The notes beneath the pieces are model-generated. The model did not search any database. It had not been told where the DNA came from and saw only the letters and a list, made by a program, of their open reading frames with translations. From Bacteroidales bacterium (GTDB taxonomy: Bacteria > Bacteroidota > Bacteroidia > Bacteroidales > UBA12077): 64,000 nt of DNA. The stretch lies in the NCBI GenBank assembly GCA_028282785.1, contig JANQHE010000038.1, positions 1-64,000 on the forward strand, in the 5' to 3' direction. Each line of letters begins with the position of its first letter. Within the stretch, counting starts at the first letter, position 1. Below are positions 44,297 through 53,722 of the stretch, one piece after another. A program made the position numbers and the translations under genes.

Positions 44297-45913
44297 ATGC
44301 AAAAAGCGATCAAGAATTGTGTATTAATATTTCTTTTATTTTTTCAAATTTGCTTAATTCAAATTGGCAAGGCTCAATTAAACGACAGCATTCCTGCTGA
44401 CTTTTTGTTTGTAAAAAACTCACAAATTTGGATTAATTCAGAAAATGCAACCGGTTTACATCACTTTTTACATTCACATGCCTCAACTGCCAACATAAGC
44501 TACAATTTAAGCAAAGGAAACTTCATAGATTATTACCAATCAAACAACAGTCGTAATTGGAAAGTAGAAACGGAATCTTTTAACCGATTGAATGAGAAAA
44601 TTGTTTTCTACGGTTTGATTAATTATCAAAATTTTTCAGGTCAAAATATGGGCGGTTCAGCTTTTATTAACCCATATGAAACTCCATTTAACTTTGTTGA
44701 ATATGCCGACACAAACAAAGGAGAAAAAAACAAGGAAAGTTATCGTTTAATTGGCGGATTAAGTTATGCTCTTACCAATAAGCTATTTGTTGGTGGAAAA
44801 ATCGATTATAATGCGGTTAATTATGCCAAGCAAAAAGACTTAAGACATAAAAACAAACTTTTAGACTTAAGCCTTAGCCTGGGTTTAAGTTACACATTTA
44901 AAAAACTTGAACTTGGTTTAAATTACTTTTATCATAGAAATATTGAAGAAATAACTTTCAGAACTTTTGGAAATACCGATCTCCACTATATGATGTTAAT
45001 TGATTATGGAAACTTCTATGGAGAAACTGAGGCATATGACACAAAAGGGCAAGGTTTTATTCATGGCAAAAGTTTTAAACCTTTATTTACTGAAATTAAA
45101 GGAGGAACTTTTCAACTCTCATTATTGCTTGGAAATCATTGGAATTGGTTTAATGAGTTAAAACTGAATACTGGCAATGGTTATTTCGGAAAAGAAGGGA
45201 CCCACAGTGTTTTATACACTATCCATGATGTAAAAGAATGGAACTATCAAACCATATTACAAAAATCTACAGATAAAAGTTTGCAGAACATTAAAATTTC
45301 AGGAGGAAATAAAAAACTCAATAACTATCGGAATGTAATAAATTATGTTTCAATACCCGGCGAAATTGAAGATGTAATGGAAATTGTGAAAACAAGAAGG
45401 CTACAGAGAAGTTATTGGCACGCATCTTTAAGTTATGATGGATACTTTGCCATTAAACAACTACAACCCAAATGGCACATGAATAGTCAAATAAAATATT
45501 ATACCAATTCTCAAAAAACTCACTTATTCCCCTTCTATAGGGAACAGGATATTAATTATTATCAGATAGATGCTTCAATAGAACGAAATATTACAAAAAA
45601 TAAAAAACACTGGTGGTTAAGGCTAGGCAGTGGATATGGAGAAGGTTTTGGGACTAAAAATAACGATTACCAAAGTGGATCAACATCATCTGAAGCTCCA
45701 AGAACTACTGAATTCAATTTAAATAGAACTTACGAATATAATACGCTCCCCAGATTATATGGTAGTGCTCTAATAAAATATGGAATTAGTTCGTATGCTT
45801 CAAGTTTAATTTACATCGAATTAAATTACACATACACTAAAGGTTTTAATTCCAAGTACTTAAAGTCAGCAGAGTTTCATGAAATAAAAATAAAATTGGG
45901 ACTGGAATTTTAG
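44297..45913 (+). CDS. Outer-membrane beta-barrel protein, DUF6850-like
   Basis: The 538-residue product has a signal peptide (to about GKAQLN), repeated amphipathic strands with aromatic residues, and a C-terminal strand ending LGLEF, as expected of an outer-membrane barrel. It fits the DUF6850 family, which accompanies DUF4876 and DUF4857 genes in Bacteroidota. It may form a second pore or an assembly partner of the receptor. Confidence 0.72.
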   Translation: MQKAIKNCVLIFLLFFQICLIQIGKAQLNDSIPADFLFVKNSQIWINSENATGLHHFLHSHASTANISYNLSKGNFIDYYQSNNSRNWKVETESFNRLNEKIVFYGLINYQNFSGQNMGGSAFINPYETPFNFVEYADTNKGEKNKESYRLIGGLSYALTNKLFVGGKIDYNAVNYAKQKDLRHKNKLLDLSLSLGLSYTFKKLELGLNYFYHRNIEEITFRTFGNTDLHYMMLIDYGNFYGETEAYDTKGQGFIHGKSFKPLFTEIKGGTFQLSLLLGNHWNWFNELKLNTGNGYFGKEGTHSVLYTIHDVKEWNYQTILQKSTDKSLQNIKISGGNKKLNNYRNVINYVSIPGEIEDVMEIVKTRRLQRSYWHASLSYDGYFAIKQLQPKWHMNSQIKYYTNSQKTHLFPFYREQDINYYQIDASIERNITKNKKHWWLRLGSGYGEGFGTKNNDYQSGSTSSEAPRTTEFNLNRTYEYNTLPRLYGSALIKYGISSYASSLIYIELNYTYTKGFNSKYLKSAEFHEIKIKLGLEF

Positions 45914-45960
45914 TTATCCTAAAGATAAAATTTATATAAGAACAAAAATAAAAATCTAAA

Positions 45961-46845
45961 ATGCAATCAGTTATAGAATGTAAAAACCTGACCCATTATT
46001 ACGGAAACAGGTGTATTTACGAAAACCTGAATTTTACTGTACAAAAAGGCCGTATTACAGGACTACTCGGAAAAAATGGCACTGGTAAAACCACAACCAT
46101 AAACATTATGAATGGTTACTTAAAACCCAGATCCGGTAATTGCTATTTACTTGGTGAACCTTCGCATAGCTTATCTCCCGCTACAAAAAGTAAGATAGGC
46201 CTATTAATTGAAGGGCATGTACAATATTCATTTTTTAATATTGAGCAAATAGAGAAGTTTTATTCTTCTTTCTTCCCCGGATGGAAAAGGGAACCATACT
46301 ATGAGCTTATGAGCAAATTAAAAATTGCACCGGGCCAAAAAATTTCAAAAATGTCGTGCGGGCAACGTTCGCAAGTAGCATTAGGGCTGATACTTGCCCA
46401 AGATCCTGAACTATTAATTCTTGACGACTTTAGCATGGGCCTTGACCCTGGTTATCGTAAATTATTTGCCGACTATTTAAGAGAATATGCCAAAGAAGAA
46501 AAGAAATCGATTTTTATAACATCTCATATAATTCAGGACCTGGAACATTTAGTTGATGACTGCCTGATATTGGATTATGGAACAGTTATGCTTCATAAAC
46601 CAACAGAAGAAATTTTAAATAGCTTTAAACGCTATCGATTTAAAGTGAATAACAATTTTACAATGCCAGATAACGATCAGTTTTATAATACTGAAGTTAC
46701 TAAAGGTATGGCAGAAACTTATAGTTTCTTAAATAAGGAAGAGGCCCTTAATCAAATTAAGACTTATAATCCTGAAATAAGCGAAATACAAGGAAACAAG
46801 CTAACACTTGAAGAAGCATTTATTGGTTTAACCGGAAAATACTAA
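45961..46845 (+). CDS. ABC transporter ATP-binding protein
   Basis: The 294-residue protein has Walker A GLLGKNGTGKTTT, a signature motif KMSCGQRSQVALGL (CGQ in place of SGGQ), Walker B LLILDDFSMGLDP with Asp instead of Glu at the usual catalytic position, and an H-loop SHI. The DDF substitution is worth note because the catalytic carboxylate is normally Glu; Asp may still support slow hydrolysis. It pairs with the permease gene 8 bases downstream. Confidence 0.9.
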   Translation: MQSVIECKNLTHYYGNRCIYENLNFTVQKGRITGLLGKNGTGKTTTINIMNGYLKPRSGNCYLLGEPSHSLSPATKSKIGLLIEGHVQYSFFNIEQIEKFYSSFFPGWKREPYYELMSKLKIAPGQKISKMSCGQRSQVALGLILAQDPELLILDDFSMGLDPGYRKLFADYLREYAKEEKKSIFITSHIIQDLEHLVDDCLILDYGTVMLHKPTEEILNSFKRYRFKVNNNFTMPDNDQFYNTEVTKGMAETYSFLNKEEALNQIKTYNPEISEIQGNKLTLEEAFIGLTGKY

Positions 46846-46853
46846 GAAAAACA

Positions 46854-47528
46854 ATGAAAAAAGCATTTTTTTATAAAGAGTGGATAAAAACCCGTTGGTT
46901 TTTATTGGCTATACTAATCGGAGGAATTCTTGTAGAAATATATTTGTTTTTAAAATTGGGGCGATCATTCCGCTATGCAGGCCACGAACATTTATGGGAT
47001 GTAATTGTAAATCGCAACCAATTTATGTTTCATACCTTAAAATACTTTCCAATATTGGCGGGGTTATTAATCGGAGTTGTTCAAATGATACCGGAGATAG
47101 TGGAAAAAAGATTAAAACTATCGCTACACCTGCCATTATATGAGAGCAAATCTATCACATTAATGGTTGGATATATCCTGATCATACTTATATCGATATT
47201 TATAATCAGCTTTATAACTTTAATATTGGGTGCTGCTATTTATTTTCCGTTAGAAATTATTAAAAGTATTGCAATTACAGTACTTCCTTGGTATTTATGC
47301 GGTATAACGGCATATTTGTTAGTTGTGTTTTGTTGCCTGGAGCCATTATGGAGACGCAGAATAATTAATATTTTAATATCGGTTTGTTTCCTTGGAACTT
47401 ATTTTTTAAGCAGCGTCCCGGGAGCTTATAGTAAGAATATTCTTACCATGATGATTATTCCTGCAATTTCATTCCTTTTAATTTACCTCTCGGTATTCAG
47501 GTTTAAAACCGGAGTACAAACTAACTAA
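46854..47528 (+). CDS. ABC transporter permease
   Basis: The 224-residue product has six hydrophobic helices, the usual size for a type-2 (ABC-2-like) half permease. It starts KKAFFYKEWIKTRWF, a common opening of ABC-2 permeases. It is co-transcribed with the ATPase upstream and DUF4857 gene downstream (23 bases). Confidence 0.83.
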   Translation: MKKAFFYKEWIKTRWFLLAILIGGILVEIYLFLKLGRSFRYAGHEHLWDVIVNRNQFMFHTLKYFPILAGLLIGVVQMIPEIVEKRLKLSLHLPLYESKSITLMVGYILIILISIFIISFITLILGAAIYFPLEIIKSIAITVLPWYLCGITAYLLVVFCCLEPLWRRRIINILISVCFLGTYFLSSVPGAYSKNILTMMIIPAISFLLIYLSVFRFKTGVQTN

Positions 47529-47551
47529 TTATAACAATAAATAAAACGATA

Positions 47552-48769
47552 ATGAAACAATTTAAACATATAAACAAAGTAATACTTGTTATCATGATTT
47601 TAGGATTATCGTGGCTCTTACCGCAAATCTGGCATTTAATTACGGATAAGGCTACCCGATATCCATTTACTTATTTTAGCTCCGTAAACCATACATTTTG
47701 CACGTTAGAATACGAAAAAGAAGAATTTATCAGAAAAGATGCACACGGTAATACATATACCGAAGAACAATGGGATAGTATTTTACCTATGTTTTCATTT
47801 CGTCAACTGGCTACTGATGGTTTATTACCTGATACATTAAACGGGATTGCACTGAGTGTAAAAGATATCAGGAAAACAAATTACTATTTTCGTTATAAGC
47901 CCAATGAGCTTTTTTCTCCATCGATACCTCTGTATCCACTTTTTGAGTCCATGTCGGGACGAGTTGATTTGGAAATGCCGGGTGATGTATTTCGTGTTAC
48001 CAAGGATGGAGTGGAGTTTATTAATCCTAAAACCAATAAAATAAATTTTACAAAAAGCTTAAAATATTCAAAATCATTGTTGGATAAAGGTTTTGGCGGG
48101 CCGGCTAAATGGGTTGCCGGCAGTCCGACTACCCGCAAAAGTTACGATGAAGGTTATTTTATACTGGATCAAAATTCAAGGTTATTCCATTTTAAAAGAG
48201 TAAATGACAAACCTTTTGTTAAAGAAATAAAAATACCCGAAAACATTGATCCGATATTTATGAAAACTACTGAATATGGTGATAAACGTTTCTACGGATT
48301 TGTAATTAGCTCTGATAGTAAATTGTATGTAATTTCTTGTAATAAATATAAGTTTATAAATATTCCAATTCGTTTCGATTACAAAAACGATAACATTATG
48401 CTCATGGCTAACCTTTTTTACTGGAACATGGGTATTACAACCGACTCAGGAAAAGTTTGCTATGCGATTAATACAAACGACTTTAGTTTAGTCGATACGT
48501 TAAAGTATCATAAAGAACCAAACAAAATGGCTGAAGCATCAAAATATTTTCTTCCATTTTCATTAAAATTTAAATCTTATAAAAGCAATTATATAAAACC
48601 ACGATTTTCGGCAGTACCACTAAAATACATGCTGGTTAATCTGTTTTTTGTAATCCTCTTGGTTCTGTTAAAACCAATAAGAAAGCAAAAACCAACGCCT
48701 TTAGCCATTATTATTACTTTAATTACAGGAATTTATGGCCTTACAACTACTTTGTTGCTCAAACTTTAA
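47552..48769 (+). CDS. DUF4857 membrane protein
   Basis: The 405-residue product has an N-terminal helix (VILVIMILGLSWLLPQ), a periplasmic domain of about 310 residues and two C-terminal helices (YMLVNLFFVILLVLL, AIIITLITGIYGLTTTLLL). It resembles DUF4857 proteins that accompany this ABC pair. It may form the periplasmic part of the transporter. The function is unknown. Confidence 0.72.
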   Translation: MKQFKHINKVILVIMILGLSWLLPQIWHLITDKATRYPFTYFSSVNHTFCTLEYEKEEFIRKDAHGNTYTEEQWDSILPMFSFRQLATDGLLPDTLNGIALSVKDIRKTNYYFRYKPNELFSPSIPLYPLFESMSGRVDLEMPGDVFRVTKDGVEFINPKTNKINFTKSLKYSKSLLDKGFGGPAKWVAGSPTTRKSYDEGYFILDQNSRLFHFKRVNDKPFVKEIKIPENIDPIFMKTTEYGDKRFYGFVISSDSKLYVISCNKYKFINIPIRFDYKNDNIMLMANLFYWNMGITTDSGKVCYAINTNDFSLVDTLKYHKEPNKMAEASKYFLPFSLKFKSYKSNYIKPRFSAVPLKYMLVNLFFVILLVLLKPIRKQKPTPLAIIITLITGIYGLTTTLLLKL

Positions 48770-48808
48770 TAAATGCATTTATATCAATACATTAAAAAAT
48801 AAATCAGA

Positions 48809-49372
48809 ATGAAAAAAACATTATTCTTTTTAGTTGCAATAGCACTAATAACACAAGCTTGCTCAAATAATAAAGAAGCAAATAACCAATTGGAAACAAA
48901 TGAACAAAGCTGGGTAGCCGATTCAAAAATTATTGCTGACGTTATTGAGTCGTCTGAAAAAAACCTTGAAAAAGAAGTATTTATAAAAGGAATGGTTGAA
49001 CATGTGTGTAAACATTCCGGTAAACGCGTTTTTATTTTAGATACCATCAATGATATAAGTATTCGAGTTGAATCAGGAGGAAATATCTCTGGCTTTAATA
49101 ACGAATTAGCTGGAATGACAATTGCTGTAAAAGGAGTTTTAAAAGAAAAACAAATTACCAAGGAGTATATCGACAATTGGGAATCAAAAGTAAAGGCTAA
49201 AATAGAAGAAGAAGAACATGACCATGATCATGATCATGAAACTGAAGGACATTCTCACAGCTGCAGTGTTGAAATAAATAGTATAAATAAAATGCGTAAA
49301 TGGATGAAAGAAAACAAAAAAGATTATTATTCTGTTTATTTTATATTGGGACAAGATTATGAAGTTTTATAA
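48809..49372 (+). CDS. Histidine-rich OB-fold-like lipoprotein
   Basis: The 187-residue product has a lipoprotein signal ending TQAC, a central domain that looks like an OB fold (VFIKGMVEHVCKHSGKRVFILD, with an HVCKH metal-like motif), and a His/Asp/Glu-rich stretch HDHDHDHETEGHSHS near residue 145. The His-rich loop is typical of proteins that bind zinc, nickel or copper. As the last gene of the TonB-ABC operon it is the best clue that the operon handles a metal. Confidence 0.7.
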   Translation: MKKTLFFLVAIALITQACSNNKEANNQLETNEQSWVADSKIIADVIESSEKNLEKEVFIKGMVEHVCKHSGKRVFILDTINDISIRVESGGNISGFNNELAGMTIAVKGVLKEKQITKEYIDNWESKVKAKIEEEEHDHDHDHETEGHSHSCSVEINSINKMRKWMKENKKDYYSVYFILGQDYEVL

Positions 49373-49394
49373 TTAACTTCGGTATAATTACGAG

Positions 49395-49427
49395 TTGAGT
49401 TTTGCTTATTGCAAGACTCAATTCTTT
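49395..49427 (+). terminator. Terminator of the TonB-ABC operon
   Basis: TTGAGTTTTGC and GCAAGACTCAA pair over 11 bp with one G-T, loop TTATT, followed by TTCTTTA. It lies 23 bases after the lipoprotein stop codon and directly before the end of the convergent DUF3108 gene. Confidence 0.75.
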
Positions 49428-50247
49428 AATATTCTTTAATCATTGATTTCATAGGATATTTTAAGCCTTCATAATTAACTAACCGGGCTTTTATAGTTCC
49501 AATGATTATTGGGCTCTCTGCCCAAACAGGAATTCGGTTCTCATCATCGGTAACCCAAAATACCAGATCCTCACCCCCTTTAAATACATCACCTGCTACA
49601 AGCGATCCGGTAAATTTCAAACACCTGAATTTTCCGACACCGCGTACTTTTCTCTCTTCTTTTCCCTTGTAACGAATATAAATATCATGCATTTCATTAT
49701 CCAGCAGAATCTTAAAAGGAATTTTCTCATCTACCTCGTATTTTGAGAAATCTATATTACGTGCCTGATAAATTACCGAAACTACATCATACGTACACGG
49801 AGGAATTTCTATTGTGTCCCGAAAGTATGGTTTATGTGTTTTTTCAACTTCAGAATATGCTAACATGCTATCGTAATCGAAAGTATATTTAATATCTATT
49901 AAATATCCACCTTCATCCACATCGCGGTGATAATATACCGGTAATAAATTTTCAGGTTTTACCCAAGATTGGTAAACATCATATACGGGAAAAAACCAAT
50001 CATAAAAAGTGTAAGTAATTCCGGTAGCTTTTAAGTTAATTACATCTTCTCCGAACATCTTGTCTTTATTAGCCTCAAAGCGAACTCCTCCTACATCTGT
50101 CCACACTAAAAACCAATTATATGTAATAACATAATCAACTATTTCGCCTGTTTGGAATGCTTTATTTTTTATTTCACAATTATCTTGTGGCATTGAAGGC
50201 ATTGCCATTATTATAATTAATATAAAATTTAAAATTATTGTTTTCAT
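49426..50247 (-). CDS. Secreted DUF3108 protein
   Basis: The 273-residue product has a signal peptide (to about SMPQ) and the DUF3108 body: FQTGEIVDYVITYNWFLVWTDVGG, DSMLAYSEVEKTHK, PPCTYDVVSVIYQARNIDF and a final FWVTDDENRIPVWAESPIIIGTIKARL. The family is periplasmic with unknown function. It lies about 105 bases downstream of recG on the same strand, with a REP-like palindrome in between. Confidence 0.85.
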   Translation of the reverse strand: MKTIILNFILIIIMAMPSMPQDNCEIKNKAFQTGEIVDYVITYNWFLVWTDVGGVRFEANKDKMFGEDVINLKATGITYTFYDWFFPVYDVYQSWVKPENLLPVYYHRDVDEGGYLIDIKYTFDYDSMLAYSEVEKTHKPYFRDTIEIPPCTYDVVSVIYQARNIDFSKYEVDEKIPFKILLDNEMHDIYIRYKGKEERKVRGVGKFRCLKFTGSLVAGDVFKGGEDLVFWVTDDENRIPVWAESPIIIGTIKARLVNYEGLKYPMKSMIKEY

Positions 50248-50285
50248 GGATGGATGTTTCAGATTCCAGATTATTCTTAATTTGA

Positions 50286-50328
50286 AACCTGTCTGCGGAT
50301 TTATCTGCCGAAGGCATGACAGGCAGGT
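50286..50328. repeat. REP-like palindrome, copy 2
   Basis: The arms ACCTGTCTG and CAGGCAGGT are identical to those of the copy at 13983-14025, and the element has the same 43-base length. The centre reads GGATTTATCTGCCGAAGG. It sits between recG and the DUF3108 gene. Confidence 0.7.
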
Positions 50329-50352
50329 CTTTAATACAAAACTACGTTTTGT

Positions 50353-52458
50353 TTAACTTATTACACTAAAATCAACTTTTTTCTTTGAAATTTTCTTTAA
50401 CTGATTAGCAAGCATTTGATTTTCCGTCTTTTTTAAATCAGAATCGTTATCTAAAATTCCATCCGCAATATCACGAACATACTGTATGAGTTGTCCATCC
50501 CGCCCGAGGTTTGCAATTTTTAAATCAAAGGCCAATCCGCTTTGTTGCGTCCCTTCAATATCACCGTGGCCACGAAGTTTTAAGTCGGTTTCTGCTATCT
50601 CAAAGCCATCGTTTGTTTTGGTCATAATATCGATTCGTTTCCGTGCTTCATTGGAAAGTTTAAATCCGGTCATTAAAACGCAATAAGACTGACTTGCACC
50701 TCGTCCAACCCTACCTCTTAACTGATGTAATTGTGATAAACCAAATCGTTCGGTACTTTCTATGACCATTACCGATGCATTGGGAACATTTACACCAACT
50801 TCAATTACTGTTGTTGCTACCATGATATGCGTTTTACCTTTGACAAATAATTCCATTGCAGCATCCTTTTCCTCAGCTTTCATTTGGCCATGAACCACAC
50901 TAACTGAATATTTTGGCGGGGGAAATGCTCGGGATATACTTTCATATCCATCTTCCAGATCTTTATAATCCATCTTTTCAGATTCTTTTATCAATGGATA
51001 CACAATATATATCTGTCGGCCTTTTTCAATTTGTTCTTTTAAAAATCCAAACATTCTTAACCGTTTAGAGTCATATAAATGAATGGTTTGGATTGGTTTT
51101 CTTCCTGGTGGCAATTCATCAATTACAGACACATCCAAATCGCCATATATGGTCATTGCTAATGTTCTTGGGATTGGTGTAGCGGTCATTACTAAAATAT
51201 GCGGAGGTTGTTCGTTTTTCTTCCAAAGTTTTGCGCGTTGCGCTACACCAAAACGATGTTGCTCATCTATAATAACTAAGCCAAGATTTTTAAACTGAAC
51301 GGTATCTTCAATCAAAGCGTGTGTTCCGATTAGTATTTGAAGCTCCCCATTCTGTAGATTCTCATGAAGTTCTTTTCTGACTGAATTTTTGGTTGAGCCT
51401 GTTAATAAACCAACATTTATAGGCATTCTTTCAAGAAAATCATTTACGGTTTCAAGATGCTGATTTGCCAGTATCTCTGTGGGAGCCATTATGCAAGCCT
51501 GAAAACCATTATCTAAAGCAATTAACATGCTCATTAGTGCAACCAAAGTTTTTCCACTGCCAACATCACCCTGAAGTAATCTGTTCATTTGTTTACCGGA
51601 ACCGATATCTTTTCGAATTTCTTTTAAAACTCTCTTTTGTGCACCTGTAAGTTTGAAAGGTAAGTTTTCATCATAAAACTGATTCAAATATTTACCAACT
51701 TTAGAAAATACGTAACCATTCCACTTATGGATACGAATTGTTCGTTTTTGAAGAATATTTAATTGTATATAAAACAATTCTTCAAATTTCAAACGGTAGG
51801 TAGCTTTTCTGAGTAAATCATTATTTTGAGGAAAATGAATGTTAAAAAGAGCTTCATCCAGTGATAACAGTTTATATTCTCTGATCATATAAGCCGGTAA
51901 AGTTTCCTGAATTTTACCTTTTAATACTATTAAAAGATTATTAATTAGTTTAGAAATGGCTTTAGAGTGTAAAAAGCTTTTTTTAAGTTTCTCCGTTGTA
52001 TTATAATGAGCCTGTAATTTTGCACTTATTGTATTCTGATTTTTTAATGAGGTTTCAACTTCAGGGTGAATTATATTATATTTTCCATTAAAATAACCCG
52101 GTTTTCCAAATACAATATATTCCGTATTTTGCATTAAACTTTTTTGAATATAACTCAATCCTTTAAACCAGATCAATTCAATACTTCCGGTTCCATCAGA
52201 AAAAAATGCAACTAATCGTTTTTTATTTCCACCACCCATCATTTCAAATCCTGAGATTTTTCCCTTGATCTGAATGTAAGGAAAATTTGGATTTAGCTCA
52301 CTTATCTTGTAAAATTTCGAACGATCTATGTATTTGAAAGGGAAATAATAAAGCAAGTCCTCAAAAGTATATATTCCTAATTCTTTTTTTAGAAGCTCTG
52401 CTCGCTTAGGTCCTACTCCAGATAAGAATTTTATTTCCTGGTTTAAGTAATCTGGCAT
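50353..52458 (-). CDS. recG: ATP-dependent DNA helicase RecG
   Basis: The 701-residue protein has the RecG wedge/OB domain at the N-terminus (DRSKFYKISEL, IELIWFKG) and superfamily 2 helicase motifs: Walker A LLQGDVGSGKTLVA, DEQHRFGVAQR, MTATPIPRTLA, and motif VI RGRVGRG. It remodels stalled forks and Holliday junctions. The length and order match the family. It starts its own minus-strand unit. Confidence 0.96.
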   Translation of the reverse strand: MPDYLNQEIKFLSGVGPKRAELLKKELGIYTFEDLLYYFPFKYIDRSKFYKISELNPNFPYIQIKGKISGFEMMGGGNKKRLVAFFSDGTGSIELIWFKGLSYIQKSLMQNTEYIVFGKPGYFNGKYNIIHPEVETSLKNQNTISAKLQAHYNTTEKLKKSFLHSKAISKLINNLLIVLKGKIQETLPAYMIREYKLLSLDEALFNIHFPQNNDLLRKATYRLKFEELFYIQLNILQKRTIRIHKWNGYVFSKVGKYLNQFYDENLPFKLTGAQKRVLKEIRKDIGSGKQMNRLLQGDVGSGKTLVALMSMLIALDNGFQACIMAPTEILANQHLETVNDFLERMPINVGLLTGSTKNSVRKELHENLQNGELQILIGTHALIEDTVQFKNLGLVIIDEQHRFGVAQRAKLWKKNEQPPHILVMTATPIPRTLAMTIYGDLDVSVIDELPPGRKPIQTIHLYDSKRLRMFGFLKEQIEKGRQIYIVYPLIKESEKMDYKDLEDGYESISRAFPPPKYSVSVVHGQMKAEEKDAAMELFVKGKTHIMVATTVIEVGVNVPNASVMVIESTERFGLSQLHQLRGRVGRGASQSYCVLMTGFKLSNEARKRIDIMTKTNDGFEIAETDLKLRGHGDIEGTQQSGLAFDLKIANLGRDGQLIQYVRDIADGILDNDSDLKKTENQMLANQLKKISKKKVDFSVIS

Positions 52459-52531
52459 AAAAATGAGAAAACAAATTTCATTACTTTATTTTTGTTACAC
52501 AATATTACGTTTTTTTTGACAATCAGAAAAT

Positions 52532-53362
52532 ATGAATCAACGATTAAGATATGCATTAAATTTTATTAAATATTGGCTTTTTGCTAAACATCGAAAAGGA
52601 CATGGAATCCACTCTCCATTTCTTTTTCAATTAATTACTAAAGTTTTAAACAATAAAAATATCAATAGTGATTTAAAGAAGGTTTTTACAATTTATGATA
52701 AATACAAAAAGTCGAGTAAAGTGATTGATTTTAATGAAATTGGAGCAAAAAGTAATGTATTAAAGCGTGTAAGGAATCAAATAAGCCCCTCGGGGGTTTT
52801 GAACCCTCAAAGGGCTTCCATAGGTAGAATTATAAAAACTTCATCTGTAAACAAAAAATTTGGATGCTTTCTTTATAATCTTGTTAATCATTTTAAACCA
52901 GGTAATATCTTGGAATTAGGTTCTTCTGTTGGAATAAGTACTTCTTTTATTGCCCTAGCCAATCCTAAATCTCATTTTATAAGCATTGAAGGGATTGAAG
53001 AAAAAATTAAAGTTGCAAAAAATGTGGCATGTGAACTTCATCATAATACAAAGTTTGTAACAAGTAATCTGGATGATTCTTTAGAAAATATTATTAAAGA
53101 ATTTGATAAACTAGACTTTGTTTATTTTGATGCCAACCATACTAAAGAAAGTACGCTAAAATATTTTAATCTCTGTATAAACAAATCACATAATGATTCC
53201 GTTTTTGTTTTTGATGATATTCATTGGTCCAAAGGAATGGAAGAAGCATGGGCTGAGATCAAGAACAATAAAAATGTAAGGCTTTCAGTTGATTTATATC
53301 GAATGGGTTTAATTTTTTTTAGGAAAGAATTGTCAAAAGAGCACTATGTTATTAAATTTTAG
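52532..53362 (+). CDS. O-methyltransferase-like SAM-dependent enzyme
   Basis: The 276-residue protein has motif I ILELGSSVGISTSFIALANP, an acidic residue in SIEG, and DFVYFDANHTKESTLKYF followed by VFVFDDIHWSKGMEEAW, as in O-methyltransferase_24-type enzymes common in Bacteroidota. A segment ISPSGVLNPQRASIG near residues 85-98 is encoded by a GC-rich palindrome and looks like an in-frame insertion. It is divergent from recG across 73 bases. Confidence 0.85.
   Translation: MNQRLRYALNFIKYWLFAKHRKGHGIHSPFLFQLITKVLNNKNINSDLKKVFTIYDKYKKSSKVIDFNEIGAKSNVLKRVRNQISPSGVLNPQRASIGRIIKTSSVNKKFGCFLYNLVNHFKPGNILELGSSVGISTSFIALANPKSHFISIEGIEEKIKVAKNVACELHHNTKFVTSNLDDSLENIIKEFDKLDFVYFDANHTKESTLKYFNLCINKSHNDSVFVFDDIHWSKGMEEAWAEIKNNKNVRLSVDLYRMGLIFFRKELSKEHYVIKF
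52783..52817. repeat. GC-rich palindrome inside the methyltransferase gene
   Basis: AAGCCC and GGGCTT close a 35-base imperfect palindrome with inner GGGTT/AACCC pairing. It is read in frame and keeps the gene open. Its composition stands out from the AT-rich gene around it. Confidence 0.55.
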
Positions 53363-53722
53363 TTTATAAATTCTTAATTTTCCGCACTCTAGTTCATTGT
53401 TTTGAGTTCTTTACTTTAAATTCTAAATTTTAAATTTCAGATTTCAAACCCGCCTGCCGTGTAATACTTCATAATTCTGGTTTCAAATTATTACTATCTG
53501 TATAACAACCATGGTTCACTCTTTTATCTTTCACAGTTTAACTATTTTACTAATTCACACTACTCCTTTTCAATGCTTTCAATCTTATTTCATAAAACCA
53601 ACTAATTCAGTTTTATATAAAAAAAGTATCAACTCAAAAATCAAAAAACACAATAAATATTGAATTATCCCTTTTAAAATAATTAAATTCGTACTTTCGA
53701 AAATTATCACAAGCAGCTAGTG
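53363..53722. other. Gene-free region before the ABC ATPase
   Basis: About 360 AT-rich bases without a gene. A decayed REP-like word CCCGCCTGCCG is near 53450. A promoter-like TACTTTCG near 53692 may serve the ABC gene. Confidence 0.45.

Noticed and set aside
49219-49245. CRISPR-like or tandem DNA repeat in the His-rich stretch
   Set aside because: The CATGATCATGATCATG periodicity is explained by alternating His-Asp codons in a real gene.
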